The notes under the pieces are model-generated. The model made no database searches. It worked only from the letters and a program-made list of their open reading frames with translations, and was not told where the DNA came from. Positions 1 to 14,035 of a stretch of 64,000 nt of DNA are shown here, piece after piece (the first letter of the stretch is position 1; the number at the start of each line of letters is the position of its first letter). This DNA comes from Spizellomyces punctatus DAOM BR117 (Eukaryota > Chytridiomycota > Chytridiomycetes > Spizellomycetales > Spizellomycetaceae), in NCBI RefSeq assembly GCF_000182565.1, contig NW_015971551.1:461638-525637 (forward strand), written 5' to 3'. Both the position numbers and the translations under genes were made by a program.

Positions 1-2468
1 AAAGCTGGGGATGAGGTACTGTGTCTTCAGTTGAGCCTCACCGTGGATTTAGCTGACGCTCTGCCTCTAGGCCAAGGAGGAGGTGAAGGACGAGGAGCAA
101 GGTTTTGCTGAGCTTACTGAGCTCATCCAAGACACGGACTTCATCGCTTCCTTCAAAGGCTTAATTGATTCTCTCAAAAACGGTGCGGTCCCTGCTGAGG
201 AATCATCTGTAGCGGTGACGGACGGTAACGAAGACGGGGATGTGAAGAATAATGATGACACCGAACCTACAACAGCAACAAAAAGCACGCCAACGGGTTC
301 GCTGACATGCAACATCAGTGATAAATCTGTTCGACGACAAGTGCACATGATCATCAAGCGGCATTTCGGAGATTTGATAGAAACCCAAGGGGGCGAAAGT
401 AGTATTGTATTTGTGCCGCAAGGAAAGGACTCTGGAAAACGGTCGGACCGTCGTCAGGGCAAAGGTACGGTTCTGGTTTGGTTGGAGTACCTGAATAAGT
501 AGTAAATTGTTTCCAAAAGGTCAGAAGAAGGGCTGGAACAAGCGCGGGCCTACGAAACGAGATTGGGAGGCGCGCGGTGGACAGTATTGTGAGTTTACGC
601 TTTACAAAGAGAATAAGGACACGATTAATGCCATCAACATGATCGCAAAAACGTTAAGGTAAGGTCCGTTATGTGGACTCTGCTGGATGCATTTCTTTAA
701 TACTCTACTTCCAGGGTGAACTCAAAAACATTCTCATACGCGGGAACGAAGGATAAGCGTGCAGTTACAACACAGAAGATTACCGCTTGTCGGGTGAATG
801 CCGAACGACTGAGTCATTTGAATAGATGCCTGAGGGGAATGGCATTAGGTGATTTCAGGTCCGTTCTTCCAGGTTCCACGAAAGCCATAAACCTGGATAG
901 TGGGCTTACATCATAGATTTAGATACCGACCGGATCAAATCGTGTTGGGTGATTTGAGCGGAAATCACTTCAAAATTGTGCTCAGGTATATCTGAAAGTT
1001 TGATTGCACGTTGTTTGACCCGCGAGAAGCTCATAATGAACATCATCAGAGAAGTTCAGATGGAATCACAGTTGATGTTAGAGAAGGCCATGGAATCCCT
1101 CCGTTGTAATGGCTTTATCAACTACTTTGGTATGCAACGATTCGGTACCCGCTCCACACCCACATACGCGGTAGGTATCTCCTGTCTCAAAGGTGATTTC
1201 GAGAAAGCAGTGAATGAAGTCATGGACATCAAAGAAGGGGGTGCGTGTTCGCCCGATCATTTTTTCGTAACGACATGTAGCTGAGCACCGCCTATCCATT
1301 TGTGCAGAGCGAGAAGAGTTTGTAAAAGCACGGCAACATTGGAAGGAGCATCGGGATCCTGAGGCGGCGCTGGAACTATTCCCGAAGGCTTGTCTAGCGG
1401 AACGCTCCATTATCGGCTTCTTCAAGAACACTGGTAGATTAAATGACTATCTCAACGCGTTGGAAGCTGTGAGTAGCGTTCGCCAATTGTGACGCAAGTT
1501 CATCTGCTTATAATGATCTTCAGATCCCGCGAAATCTGAGAACTCTTTATCTACATGCGTATCAAAGCTTGGTATGGAACAACATGGCATCTGAAAGGCT
1601 ACGCATGTACGGTGCAAAACCGGTTCTTGGCGACATTGTTGAGCTATCGGGACAAGATGATAGCGAAGAGTTGGACGACTCGACAGCGGATGGACTCGGT
1701 AATGAGGATGCAGTCGCCGCATTGTCAGAATTGGAAGCAAAGAGCAAGAAACGTGATGTCCAAGTGGCTATACTCGAAACGGACGAAGATCTCACAAAGT
1801 ACACCATGGATGACGTAGTGCTGCCACTCCCTGGACACTCGGTGACATATCCAGCTAACGAGATCAAGGACAAATATGTAAACTTTATGGCACAACATGG
1901 ACTTGATCCCCATAATATGGTCAGAAAACAGAAGTAAGTTCTACGACGCCCCTGAGAAGTGCCACTCGTTGCACCTTCTGAATGACATGAGACTGATTGT
2001 CGCACGTAGGACATTCAGTTTACCAGGATCTTATCGAAAGATCCTCGCGAAGCCGAAGCACTTTGACTGGTATGGCCCACGCAGTAATCCATACTCCTTT
2101 GCTACTTCATTTCTCTTGACTGTCACTCGCCAATATGTAGGAAATTGCTCCGATATGATGATCCGGAGATGGACTTGCAGTTGACCGATATGGACCGTGT
2201 AGCCGGAAAGCCAGAACCAGAATCTAAGGATGGTAAGGCCACTGACACACTATCTTATGTGGATCTTGTGTTGTAAAATCTGGTTTCATCCACAGATGGG
2301 AAGCGAGTGGCGGTCGTGCTTGATTTTACGCTCGCATCTTCACAGTACGCGACCATGGCTCTCCGGGAATGTATGAAAGTTGATACCACCTCAGCACATC
2401 ATGAGCAGCTGGCGCAGTATTACGGATCGCAGAGAACGCAGACGAAGGAGACGGTCGAGAGCGTTTAA
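1..2468 (+). CDS. PUS7: tRNA/mRNA pseudouridine synthase Pus7 (TruD family), 5' end cut by the window edge
   Basis: This enzyme isomerises uridine to pseudouridine in tRNA and mRNA. The exons I read are <1-15, 71-464, 520-658, 715-858, 923-985, 1050-1240, 1308-1468, 1524-1933, 2010-2069, 2141-2232 and 2296-2468. Phases close and give 613 residues up to the TAA. The catalytic TruD motif FSYAGTKDKRAVTTQ, with the active Asp after TK, lies near 731-775. The second family signature GFINYFGMQRFGT lies near 1110-1150. Further TruD blocks are IPRNLRTLYLHAYQSLVWN after 1524 and FSLPGSYRKIL near 2015. An acidic low-complexity insert (roughly 1650-1690) sits inside the catalytic domain. The N-terminus lies outside the window. 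Family assignment is by motif recognition. The donor at 2070 was chosen because it restores the conserved YDDP segment that follows. Confidence 0.93.
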
Positions 2469-2890
2469 TGCCATTGAACAGCGCTAATTGCATTTATCAC
2501 GTGAATCTCTGTTGACATTGCTATTTATTTGAATATAAGGATAAAGATAATCAGCAATGCCGACTTCGAGCATGGCTATACCGGATGGTAGTGTCGCTCA
2601 ACAGTCATGACGTCGTCTGCCTACTGCCTGCCGTGCCGCAATTTACTACACCTCAGAACTGGCCCGTGCACTTTTCTGCCAATGCTCTAATTTGTCTATT
2701 CCAATTCTCCTTAGCTTCCGATGACTTTCGTCGCCAGTCTGGTACACTTATCGCCTTTCCAAAGAAGGAAACATTTGAGTCGGGGTTACGTTGGTAGACG
2801 AGTGCGTAAGGAGATGGAGCGCGGGGAGACAAGGAGGACGGGACAAAAAGTGACTAATTACATGCGAACTGTTTAGCAATTACGGACAAC
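2469..2890. other. Intergenic, no gene seen
   Basis: This stretch separates the PUS7 stop codon from the 3' end of the small minus-strand gene at 2891. It holds one CACGTG palindrome at 2498-2503 and an AT-rich tail, but no ORF with recognisable protein character. Confidence 0.5.
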
Positions 2891-3139
2891 TCAAAATACG
2901 AGAGCACGGGCTCTTCGCACCTGGTCTTGAATTTCTACCGGCAGGTTCTCCTCGACTGTCCGCTGCATTTGTCGAAATGAAGTCCGTGCATATCGGGTAT
3001 CTTCCTCAATACGAGAACTGATGAGGTGGTATAAGGTAGCGCAAGCCAGAAGGCCGGACGTCAACGGCAGAAAGAAAGGCATTGAAACGCAGGATGGAAA
3101 GTGCAAAACCAGGAGAGAAACAGCATGCAACCTGCTCAT
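2891..3139 (-). CDS. Small single-pass membrane protein, MIC12/QIL1-like (tentative)
   Basis: An uninterrupted 82-codon ORF runs from ATG 3139 to TGA 2891. It has a hydrophobic N-terminal half, and a likely transmembrane segment (about residues 22-40) is followed by SSRIEEDTRYARTSFRQMQ, an amphipathic charged helix. One hydrophobic helix followed by an Arg/Glu-rich helix resembles the small MICOS subunits MIC12/AIM5 and MIC13/QIL1, which sit in the mitochondrial inner membrane at crista junctions. The resemblance is to architecture only; I see no diagnostic motif. The gene starts 88 bp from the divergent RPA-interacting protein gene. The C-terminus could be extended by a short intron (a GT lies just before the stop), so the 3' end is uncertain. 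Confidence 0.42.
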   Translation of the reverse strand: MSRLHAVSLLVLHFPSCVSMPFFLPLTSGLLACATLYHLISSRIEEDTRYARTSFRQMQRTVEENLPVEIQDQVRRARALVF

Positions 3140-3173
3140 GCCGGCCTACAGAACACCATGGCAACAGCAACGT

Positions 3174-3179
3174 CACGTG
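3174..3179. promoter_or_regulatory. CACGTG palindrome in a divergent promoter
   Basis: GTCACGTGG lies in the 88-bp gap between the start codons of the minus-strand gene (3139) and the plus-strand gene (3228). CACGTG is the core bound by bHLH factors such as fungal Cbf1. Binding here is inferred. Confidence 0.35.
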
Positions 3180-3227
3180 GTTGAACCTCGTAATCTCAAC
3201 TTCTCTCCGCGATTTTGTGAAGGATGA

Positions 3228-4141
3228 ATGGCACATACACAAGTATCTCGTAGAACTCAAGTAAAAAAACCTCACAGTCCATGTGCTTTCTCTACTAGGC
3301 CTTCAGTTCCAGGTTCTGCCGAAACTCAATCGTTGCTGAATAATCCGGTATGGCGCGATCGCTTCAAGCTTCAGTGCATCGCCCGAATAAAAGAATCTCG
3401 GGACGCTGAAGTTCGGAGGAGGAGGTTTGCTGGACATAGCGGTCCTTCGGAGAGGAGAGGAGAACCCCAATGGAGGGGTGAAGAGATTGCTCCTGTGGGA
3501 CAAGTGGTGAGGCCTGCATTGCCCTTGTTTAAGACAAGCTACATGTGCTCAGACATTTCTTCCCAAGTCGACCCGTTCCTTCGCCGAAGGCCATTGTCTG
3601 GAATATCATATGGAAGCAAGTATAGAGAGTAGAATTCCATTTGAGCATGAGGAGGGCACAATACGCGAACTGTCAACACCAGCAACCGACGAACCATCCT
3701 CCTCTTTATGGAACGATGAACTGGTAGCCGCATATAACAGCTCATTGGTGCATGGGATCAACCCCGATGAAATGATGACGGAATCTGAATTGCCAACCGG
3801 GGTGGCCTATGTCACGAGTCAGGCGCAGTGCATTGTGTGTCAGCGAGCTTCGTTGATTTTGGAATCCAATGCGATAACATGTCCTTCGTGTGGTCTGCGG
3901 ATAGACTGTCGCCCAGACACCGCTTCGATTGATAATTTCATTGCTCACGTTAGACAGCTATGCATCAATCATGAGTAAGAGGGCCGCACCGCTATCGTCT
4001 ATAATAGTCTTGCTTGCTCACCAAGTAACGTATATATTATCCAGGCAGACATGCGCTGGTCATCCACTATTCACCTATGATACTGAAACCGGACTTCTCA
4101 TTCTTTGTAGTATTTGTGATGCATATGAAACTGTCGGTTGA
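3228..4141 (+). CDS. RPA-interacting protein (RPAIN/RIP family), nuclear carrier of replication protein A
   Basis: Members of this family bind RPA and help import it into the nucleus. The exons are 3228-3506, 3553-3974 and 4045-4141, giving 265 residues with phases closed. The N-terminal block, around residues 30-60, has the family pattern of a Trp followed by Cys and Arg (NPVWRDRFKLQCIARIKESR). The C-terminal half carries the RIP zinc finger: CIVC, then CPSC, a His, and a final CSIC pair near 4110-4125. The middle is acidic and poorly conserved. The start was chosen as the only ATG that leads into the N-terminal block. The donor at 3507 (GTGAGG) was preferred over one three bases upstream. 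Confidence 0.78.
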
Positions 4142-4256
4142 TGGAAGTGATTGATTAGAATTTATGTATATAGTGCATGAGTAAAATAGATAGCCCGTAG
4201 ATGCTGGCACACATTAAATATAGGAGATGCAGGAATGCCGCAGACGTTACATTCAG

Positions 4257-4600
4257 TCAGGCTGATATGGTGGGAGCATCGTTCTCTTGTTCATCAAAAA
4301 ACGTTGGAATAATCTGATCGCGAATGACGTAATCGTCAGCGTAAGCCCTTCTGACGATATCAGATGCAGCACCAATCATGAAAACGATACTGCCAACACC
4401 CAGCTAACGACACACCGATTCACAAAGGGTCTTGATCTAGTACGTTGTGATTCCGTAAACGGAGGAGAAAGGAAATGTGAGTTCATTAGCCGTCGGCAAC
4501 AATTTAGAACCTCTTTGATGGAAATGGCTACTGAGCAGATTCCATCGATTCTGCTGGTGTTTCTTACGTAGCCACATGGCTCATATCCTGCCCTCCACAT
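4257..4600 (-). CDS. Tentative small two-exon membrane-anchored protein of unknown function
   Basis: Exons 4511-4600 and 4257-4403 join in phase to give 78 residues. The second exon reads well as protein: a hydrophobic stretch (LGVGSIVFMIGAASDIVRRA) followed by an acidic tail ending FFDEQENDAPTISA. The first exon is less convincing and its start codon is uncertain. I do not recognise a family. The alternative is that this is a chance ORF in the space between the RPA-interacting protein and DUF421 genes. Confidence 0.3.
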
Positions 4601-4664
4601 TGTCCTTGTTCTGAATGAGCATCGATTATCTTTGAACTCTCTGCAGTTCTAGGTATAACCTTTC

Positions 4665-5578
4665 ATGTCTTCCTGCCCGACTTTCACCGATGGACCTGTC
4701 CTCTCACTTTCCGATATTTGGCGGTCGTGTGGGGTCTTACATCCAGTTGTTGTGGGAACTTTTGGATTCTTTGTATGTGGCTCTTTGTTCTTGTATGCAT
4801 CATCATGTGGATGCCTCTGATTGCGTCAAACACACACCTACACACACAGTTCCTTTGGGGGACATTCAGACTGTCTGGACCCCGAACGCTCGCGAAAGTG
4901 ACAGTCACAGATTTCCTTGCGTCGATCACAATCGGGTCGACATTGAGTCGCATGTTGACTCAACCGGATGTTAATTTAGTTAGAGTGAGTGCCGTTGTGA
5001 GATACATGTGCTACACCCAATTTGTGTCCCTTACGACGATGAAGGGCACCATTTCTCTCACAGTCATCCTCGTGCTGGAATTCTCCTTTACGTTTCTGGC
5101 TGTTCGGCTACCTCAATTTACGCGTATTCTACGCAATCCTGTGCGTCTCCTGGTCTACAATGGATCGTTCATAATGCCTTCGATTCACGCCAATCGGTTA
5201 TCTCCTGATGACATCTATGGCGCCCTTCGTCAGAAGGGTTATGCAACCGTTTCACATATTGAGGCAGTGTTTCTCGAACCCAGCGGAGAATTTAGTATTA
5301 TCTCGATGCAAAGTCTGCGGCAGGGAGGCAGATATGAAGCCTTGATGGCTGTTCCCGAGTACCGAAGGGTGAGGGAGGCTGATAGTGATAGGGATCAGCT
5401 AAATACTGAAACAGACAAGAGTGAGGAGCTTGCTGGGCCCGACGTTGAATCAGCGCAGACCTACCGAAACTTATCGGAGCCTATTGATACCTATTTCAGT
5501 TGGAAAAGTTCGCAGAGGAACAAAAAGAATCATGTGGGTAGTAGACGCGAGGATCTCCAAAGGGTAGGAGCTGAGTAG
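4665..5578 (+). CDS. DUF421/YetF-domain membrane protein
   Basis: The exons are 4665-4772, 4850-4984 and 5045-5578, giving 258 residues with all phases closed. The N-terminal third has three hydrophobic segments (about residues 22-42, 52-72 and 80-102). The YetF signature SGPRTLAKVTVTDFLASITI falls in the second exon, and is followed by the cytosolic alpha/beta domain (NPVRLLVYNGS, then LSPDDIYGALRQKGY and IEAVFLEPSGEFSII). In bacteria this family is widespread, and some members affect spore germination or membrane physiology; its biochemical role is unknown. The C-terminal 60 residues are a charged, disordered extension not present in typical bacterial members. Start ATG 4665 was chosen because it gives an in-frame exon with a strong GTATGT donor. 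Confidence 0.8.
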
Positions 5579-6087
5579 AGTGGAATGGGAGTTTTGTGTA
5601 TATGTAACATGAGGCGTCAGCAGAAAGACTTGCCTTTCGCTCATGCTATTAACTCATCAATCTGTTCATAAAATCCGTCGTTGGAATTACGCTTTAAGTA
5701 CAGATCGGAGTAGCCGCGTGCAGTAAGCTCGAGCGCTACTCCGCACCTTAACGAACGTTCATGAATACAGACACACCTTCAACACAAATCGCCAGTTAAT
5801 TTAAGCTGATCGACAGATCAACCTTGACAGGGTAACATAGGGGAGACCACAGCCCATGGATAAATGGCCTTCTCTCTCATTCCACACTAGCGACCAAGAG
5901 GCGATGACATCTACCACTGCACTCAGAGGAAAGCAGCGGTAGCAAGGACCTGGAGATCTTTGTGTAAGATGCAGCCAGGACGGAAACGTTAAGGTTTCGC
6001 TAGGTGTTGATCAGTAATCGGGCAAATGTAATATAATACACTCATAATTCATCAATCTATTGCAGAAAACGAGTACAAACACGGTCT
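5579..6087. other. Intergenic between convergent genes
   Basis: This is the 3' flank of both the DUF421 gene and ARPC4. It contains AT-rich stretches and no credible ORF. Confidence 0.5.
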
Positions 6088-7046
6088 TCATGAAAACTAC
6101 AATGGAATCATTAGCCAGGGTATGCGCAATCGTCACAACTTTGGTTATTAGTTGAGGCTTTACCTGTTGCAGATACTGGAGAAATTTGATATTGATTTGA
6201 AGGTTAGTATGACCTGCATTAAGAGGTAAACCCAGCCTCTCCAGCCCGAAATGCTTACCGATTCCGCTACGATACGAGCTCGTGCATTCAAGCTCAGCTT
6301 CATTTCACTAATCTCCTTATCAACTTCCTCCATGAACTGGATAATAAAATCTACTAGCTTGTGCTTATACATCGTTTCTGTATGGTGGTTTGTCACCAAA
6401 AAGCTAATATCATACCCCTATTCATTGCGTGTATTGAGATCCTGCACTATTCACTAGGTCCCATCATATGAGAACGTACCTCCACAGGTTTCCTCCTCAA
6501 GATAAAGAAGCTCTCCGCCCGCAGCATCAAAAACCGGGTAAACTTGTGGCACAATATTCGCTCAATTTCATCGGCTTGTTTGACCTTGATGCTAATTCGG
6601 AGGGAATTGATCGATCCTTCGATGAGAACTTTTTCGTTTTCGTTACGGCTAATGACGACCGGGGTTAAGAGAACTTCTGAGGATACTCTACAGATGGTGA
6701 CAGACGACGGTTGGCGCTACATGCAAGAAACAACGGACCTTGGCGGCCTGTGAAAGAACTGGCAGTTTAAACAGGCACTCACCTTGCTTCGACCTCAGGC
6801 TTATTGTGCCTCTCGACTACTTGTGATGAGAAGTTCTCCAGACACATTGCTGCGGTCACTGTTGACCGTACTGCCGAAAGGTACGGGCGAAGAGTGTTTG
6901 ACTAGATTATAAAGACAACTGTGCGTCAGTCCTGTCACAAAGTGCAATCGCCCGGGAAACGTCCTGTTATTAAAAACTACATTGCGCTTGCTCTTCACCA
7001 ACAACCGCAAGCGCGTCCGTGTAGATAGCATAATGATACTCACCAT
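6088..7046 (-). CDS. ARPC4: Arp2/3 complex subunit 4 (ARPC4)
   Basis: ARPC4 is a core scaffold subunit of the actin-nucleating Arp2/3 complex. Read on the minus strand, the coding pieces are 7046-7044 (ATG only), 6901-6783, 6687-6480, 6417-6259, 6175-6164 (12 nt) and 6096-6088 (9 nt including the stop). They give 169 residues, against 168 for human. Highly conserved blocks are present: [59 protein letters not shown] and [20 protein letters not shown]. The start codon stands alone in its exon, directly followed by a GTGAGT donor, and the last seven codons are spread over two tiny exons. A consensus TACTAAC branch site lies in the intron before the 12-nt exon. The gene is intact. Confidence 0.95.
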
Positions 7047-7461
7047 TGTCACTAGGGTAAATGTGCGGTGTTGCTCGATTGGAAACGGAAGACGCCAAGT
7101 GCAATCTCGAGAGTTACGCGGTTCCGAAGCACATTACGCCCAAACTCTAGGAGTCACGTGATTACCTTTGCCTTTGGGCCTTCCTAGTAGATTCAGTTCA
7201 ATTCACGCTCCCAAGCAAGGGGTGCGAAAGAACGGCGTACTGATAGTAAGAGGTCTTGCTATCTACTGCTGCTGCAAGGAAATGTATCAAGAAAAGGTCT
7301 GCCACCATGTACAGTAACAGGGAGTGTCGGGAACTACAGAAAACGTATCTAAAAATGAAAGATCCGCCCCTCGAAGTCTTCCCTTAGCCTATCGCCAGAA
7401 AATAGAAGAACAATGTGCAAAATCCAATAGAGCTGCTTCTCAGGCCCATTTGGTGCCGTTG
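7047..7461. other. Intergenic; ARPC4 promoter region with CACGTG at 7155-7160
   Basis: This lies between the ARPC4 start and the end of the upstream minus-strand gene. GAGTCACGTGA at about 7151-7161 is a candidate bHLH/Cbf1-type site about 110 bp upstream of the ARPC4 start codon. No gene is seen. Confidence 0.4.
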
Positions 7462-8591
7462 TCACTGACGCTGCTGCTCAGCGTCCTTTATCTCTCCTTC
7501 ACGCTTTGTTGCATTTTGAACCTCATAACCGGACATCCCAGCGTCTCCAGCTTCCTCAGCTGAAGGTGAAGGTCCAATTCTCTCCTCATGCTTTTGAAGT
7601 TCTGCAGAAAGCCGAAATATAGTCGCTTGCATATCCTCATTTTCCCTATCCAAATTTACGGCAATTCGATCCGCCTCTACCAGAACGCCCAACGTTAGAT
7701 ATGTGAAGAGTGCGTGATCTCGAAATGTCATTTTACCTTCAAGTTTTCGCTCTAACTTTGCCACCATTGCCTTTTGAATTCCCAATGCAGTTTGGAGCTG
7801 CTCTACACGTCCTTGACACAGCTGCTTACCAAGTTCTTCGTTCTCTGTTTGGAGTGCCTTCAATTTCGCCACTAGCTTTTTCCCAGTGATGCTTCCGAAA
7901 CAATCACGTCTTTGCAAGATGATAACAAAATGGGCTTTGCTCGAATCTCAAATTTACCTATAGGGTGTGAATCCTGTTCCAAGAACTTCCCGTTGAAGAT
8001 TTTCAATTTTCTTGTTTTTCTCCTCCAACTCCTTTCTCATGGCTTTATACACAAGCACCCACGTCGGATCTAATAGTTTCCGCCTCATAGCCTGGATCTC
8101 GGGTATCGATTGCTTCGTCAGCTCGTCAACCTCACCCTACGCAGGCAAGTACTGCTATAATATACTCGAAAGATGGCGTACGATGATCAACAGACGCTTA
8201 CCGACAAATTGGTTAGATCCTGTTGCTTCTTATTCAATGCGAGCAGCAATGCACTCTCTGCCTCATCTTTCTTCGTTATCTCTTCCTGATACTTTGCCAG
8301 CATTTGTCGCAGAAGCTTGTTTTCCGTTTGAAGCTCTTCCAGCGAAGGATTCGGTGCGCGTGAGAACGTGCAAGGATCAGAGGTCTGCTTTTCATTGACG
8401 TTTACGTTGCTACTCGACGCTGCTGTCTCCCACACGGGTGTCAGCGGGACCGGACATTGCTTAAGCAAACAGAGGTAAATCTTTTTTATCAGACACGATT
8501 AGGAAGAACTACATGCCTTTTTGAGCTGCGGTTCAGTGAAGGTATATGGAGGCTCGGGTGGCCCACGCTTCAGGGGAACGCTGACTGCCAT
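7462..8591 (-). CDS. WTAP/FL2D-family regulatory subunit of the m6A methyltransferase complex
   Basis: WTAP (Mum2 in budding yeast) holds the METTL3/METTL14-type RNA m6A methyltransferase in nuclear foci. The exons, in transcript order, are 8591-8517, 8459-8202, 8136-7958, 7909-7737 and 7676-7462, giving 299 residues with phases closed. The family core TGKKLVAKLKALQTENEELG, followed by QLCQGRVEQLQTALGIQK, matches the WTAP coiled-coil signature in order and spacing. The preceding block LLDPTWVLVYKAMRKELEEK corresponds to the segment before it in animal WTAP. Most of the protein is predicted coiled coil. The first intron (8460-8516) appears to start with GC instead of GT. The C-terminus lacks the long Ser-rich tail of animal WTAP. 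Confidence 0.88.
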
Positions 8592-8987
8592 ATTGTTATC
8601 TCTTGTCAAAAACCACAAAAATGCAGAAAAGGTTGCATTTCTGACGTACTGTTCTGCCCGCTAATGCTCATACTCTACGAACGGCGTTCCTTAGAGTAGC
8701 GGAAACGTTGGTCTTACTGACAGCTTTGAACGATTTGCTGGACGTAATCATTGATCTGGCACACGTAATCAGCGGATGGCGCAGCGGTCACAGGAACTTC
8801 TCGCACTGAATGACATGCTCTACATTTCGGATATTTTCATACAGATTTGATATGGGATTCTCTCAAACGGATTGGGGTGGATTGAGACGTTGGACACACA
8901 ACCTATCGGATATCAGCATACACCGCCCATGAATTATTGTATTGTATACCAAAAATTATTTATATCGAAAAACCGTTTCTGTAGCTG
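8592..8987. other. Intergenic between two minus-strand genes
   Basis: This space holds the WTAP-like promoter and the SMC5 3' flank. I see only short shadow ORFs. Confidence 0.5.
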
Positions 8988-13766
<4,779 letters not shown>

Positions 13767-14035
13767 GCACTACCCTTTCCCAAACTATATCTATACCAAA
13801 TCCTGCTAATCTTCACCCTTGTCCGCTCTCTCTGGGGGTGGGCTTGGTTTGCTTTGAATTGCCAGAATATGGAAGAGTTCCTGTCAACGACAAGGTCAGA
13901 ATGTCTAGTTTTTAATTAAAACAAAAATGGATAAATGAAGAGAACGCGTACGGACAAAGTATGTGATAAGCGGCTGTCATCAGTAGCCTCGATCGTAGAG
14001 CTTGGCAGTCTAAACAATTGCCAGCCAAGCCATTC
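13767..14035. promoter_or_regulatory. Divergent promoter region, SMC5 / SANBR-like gene
   Basis: A 269-bp space separates the start codon of SMC5 (minus) from the chosen start of the BTB gene (plus). No canonical TATA box stands out. Confidence 0.3.
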
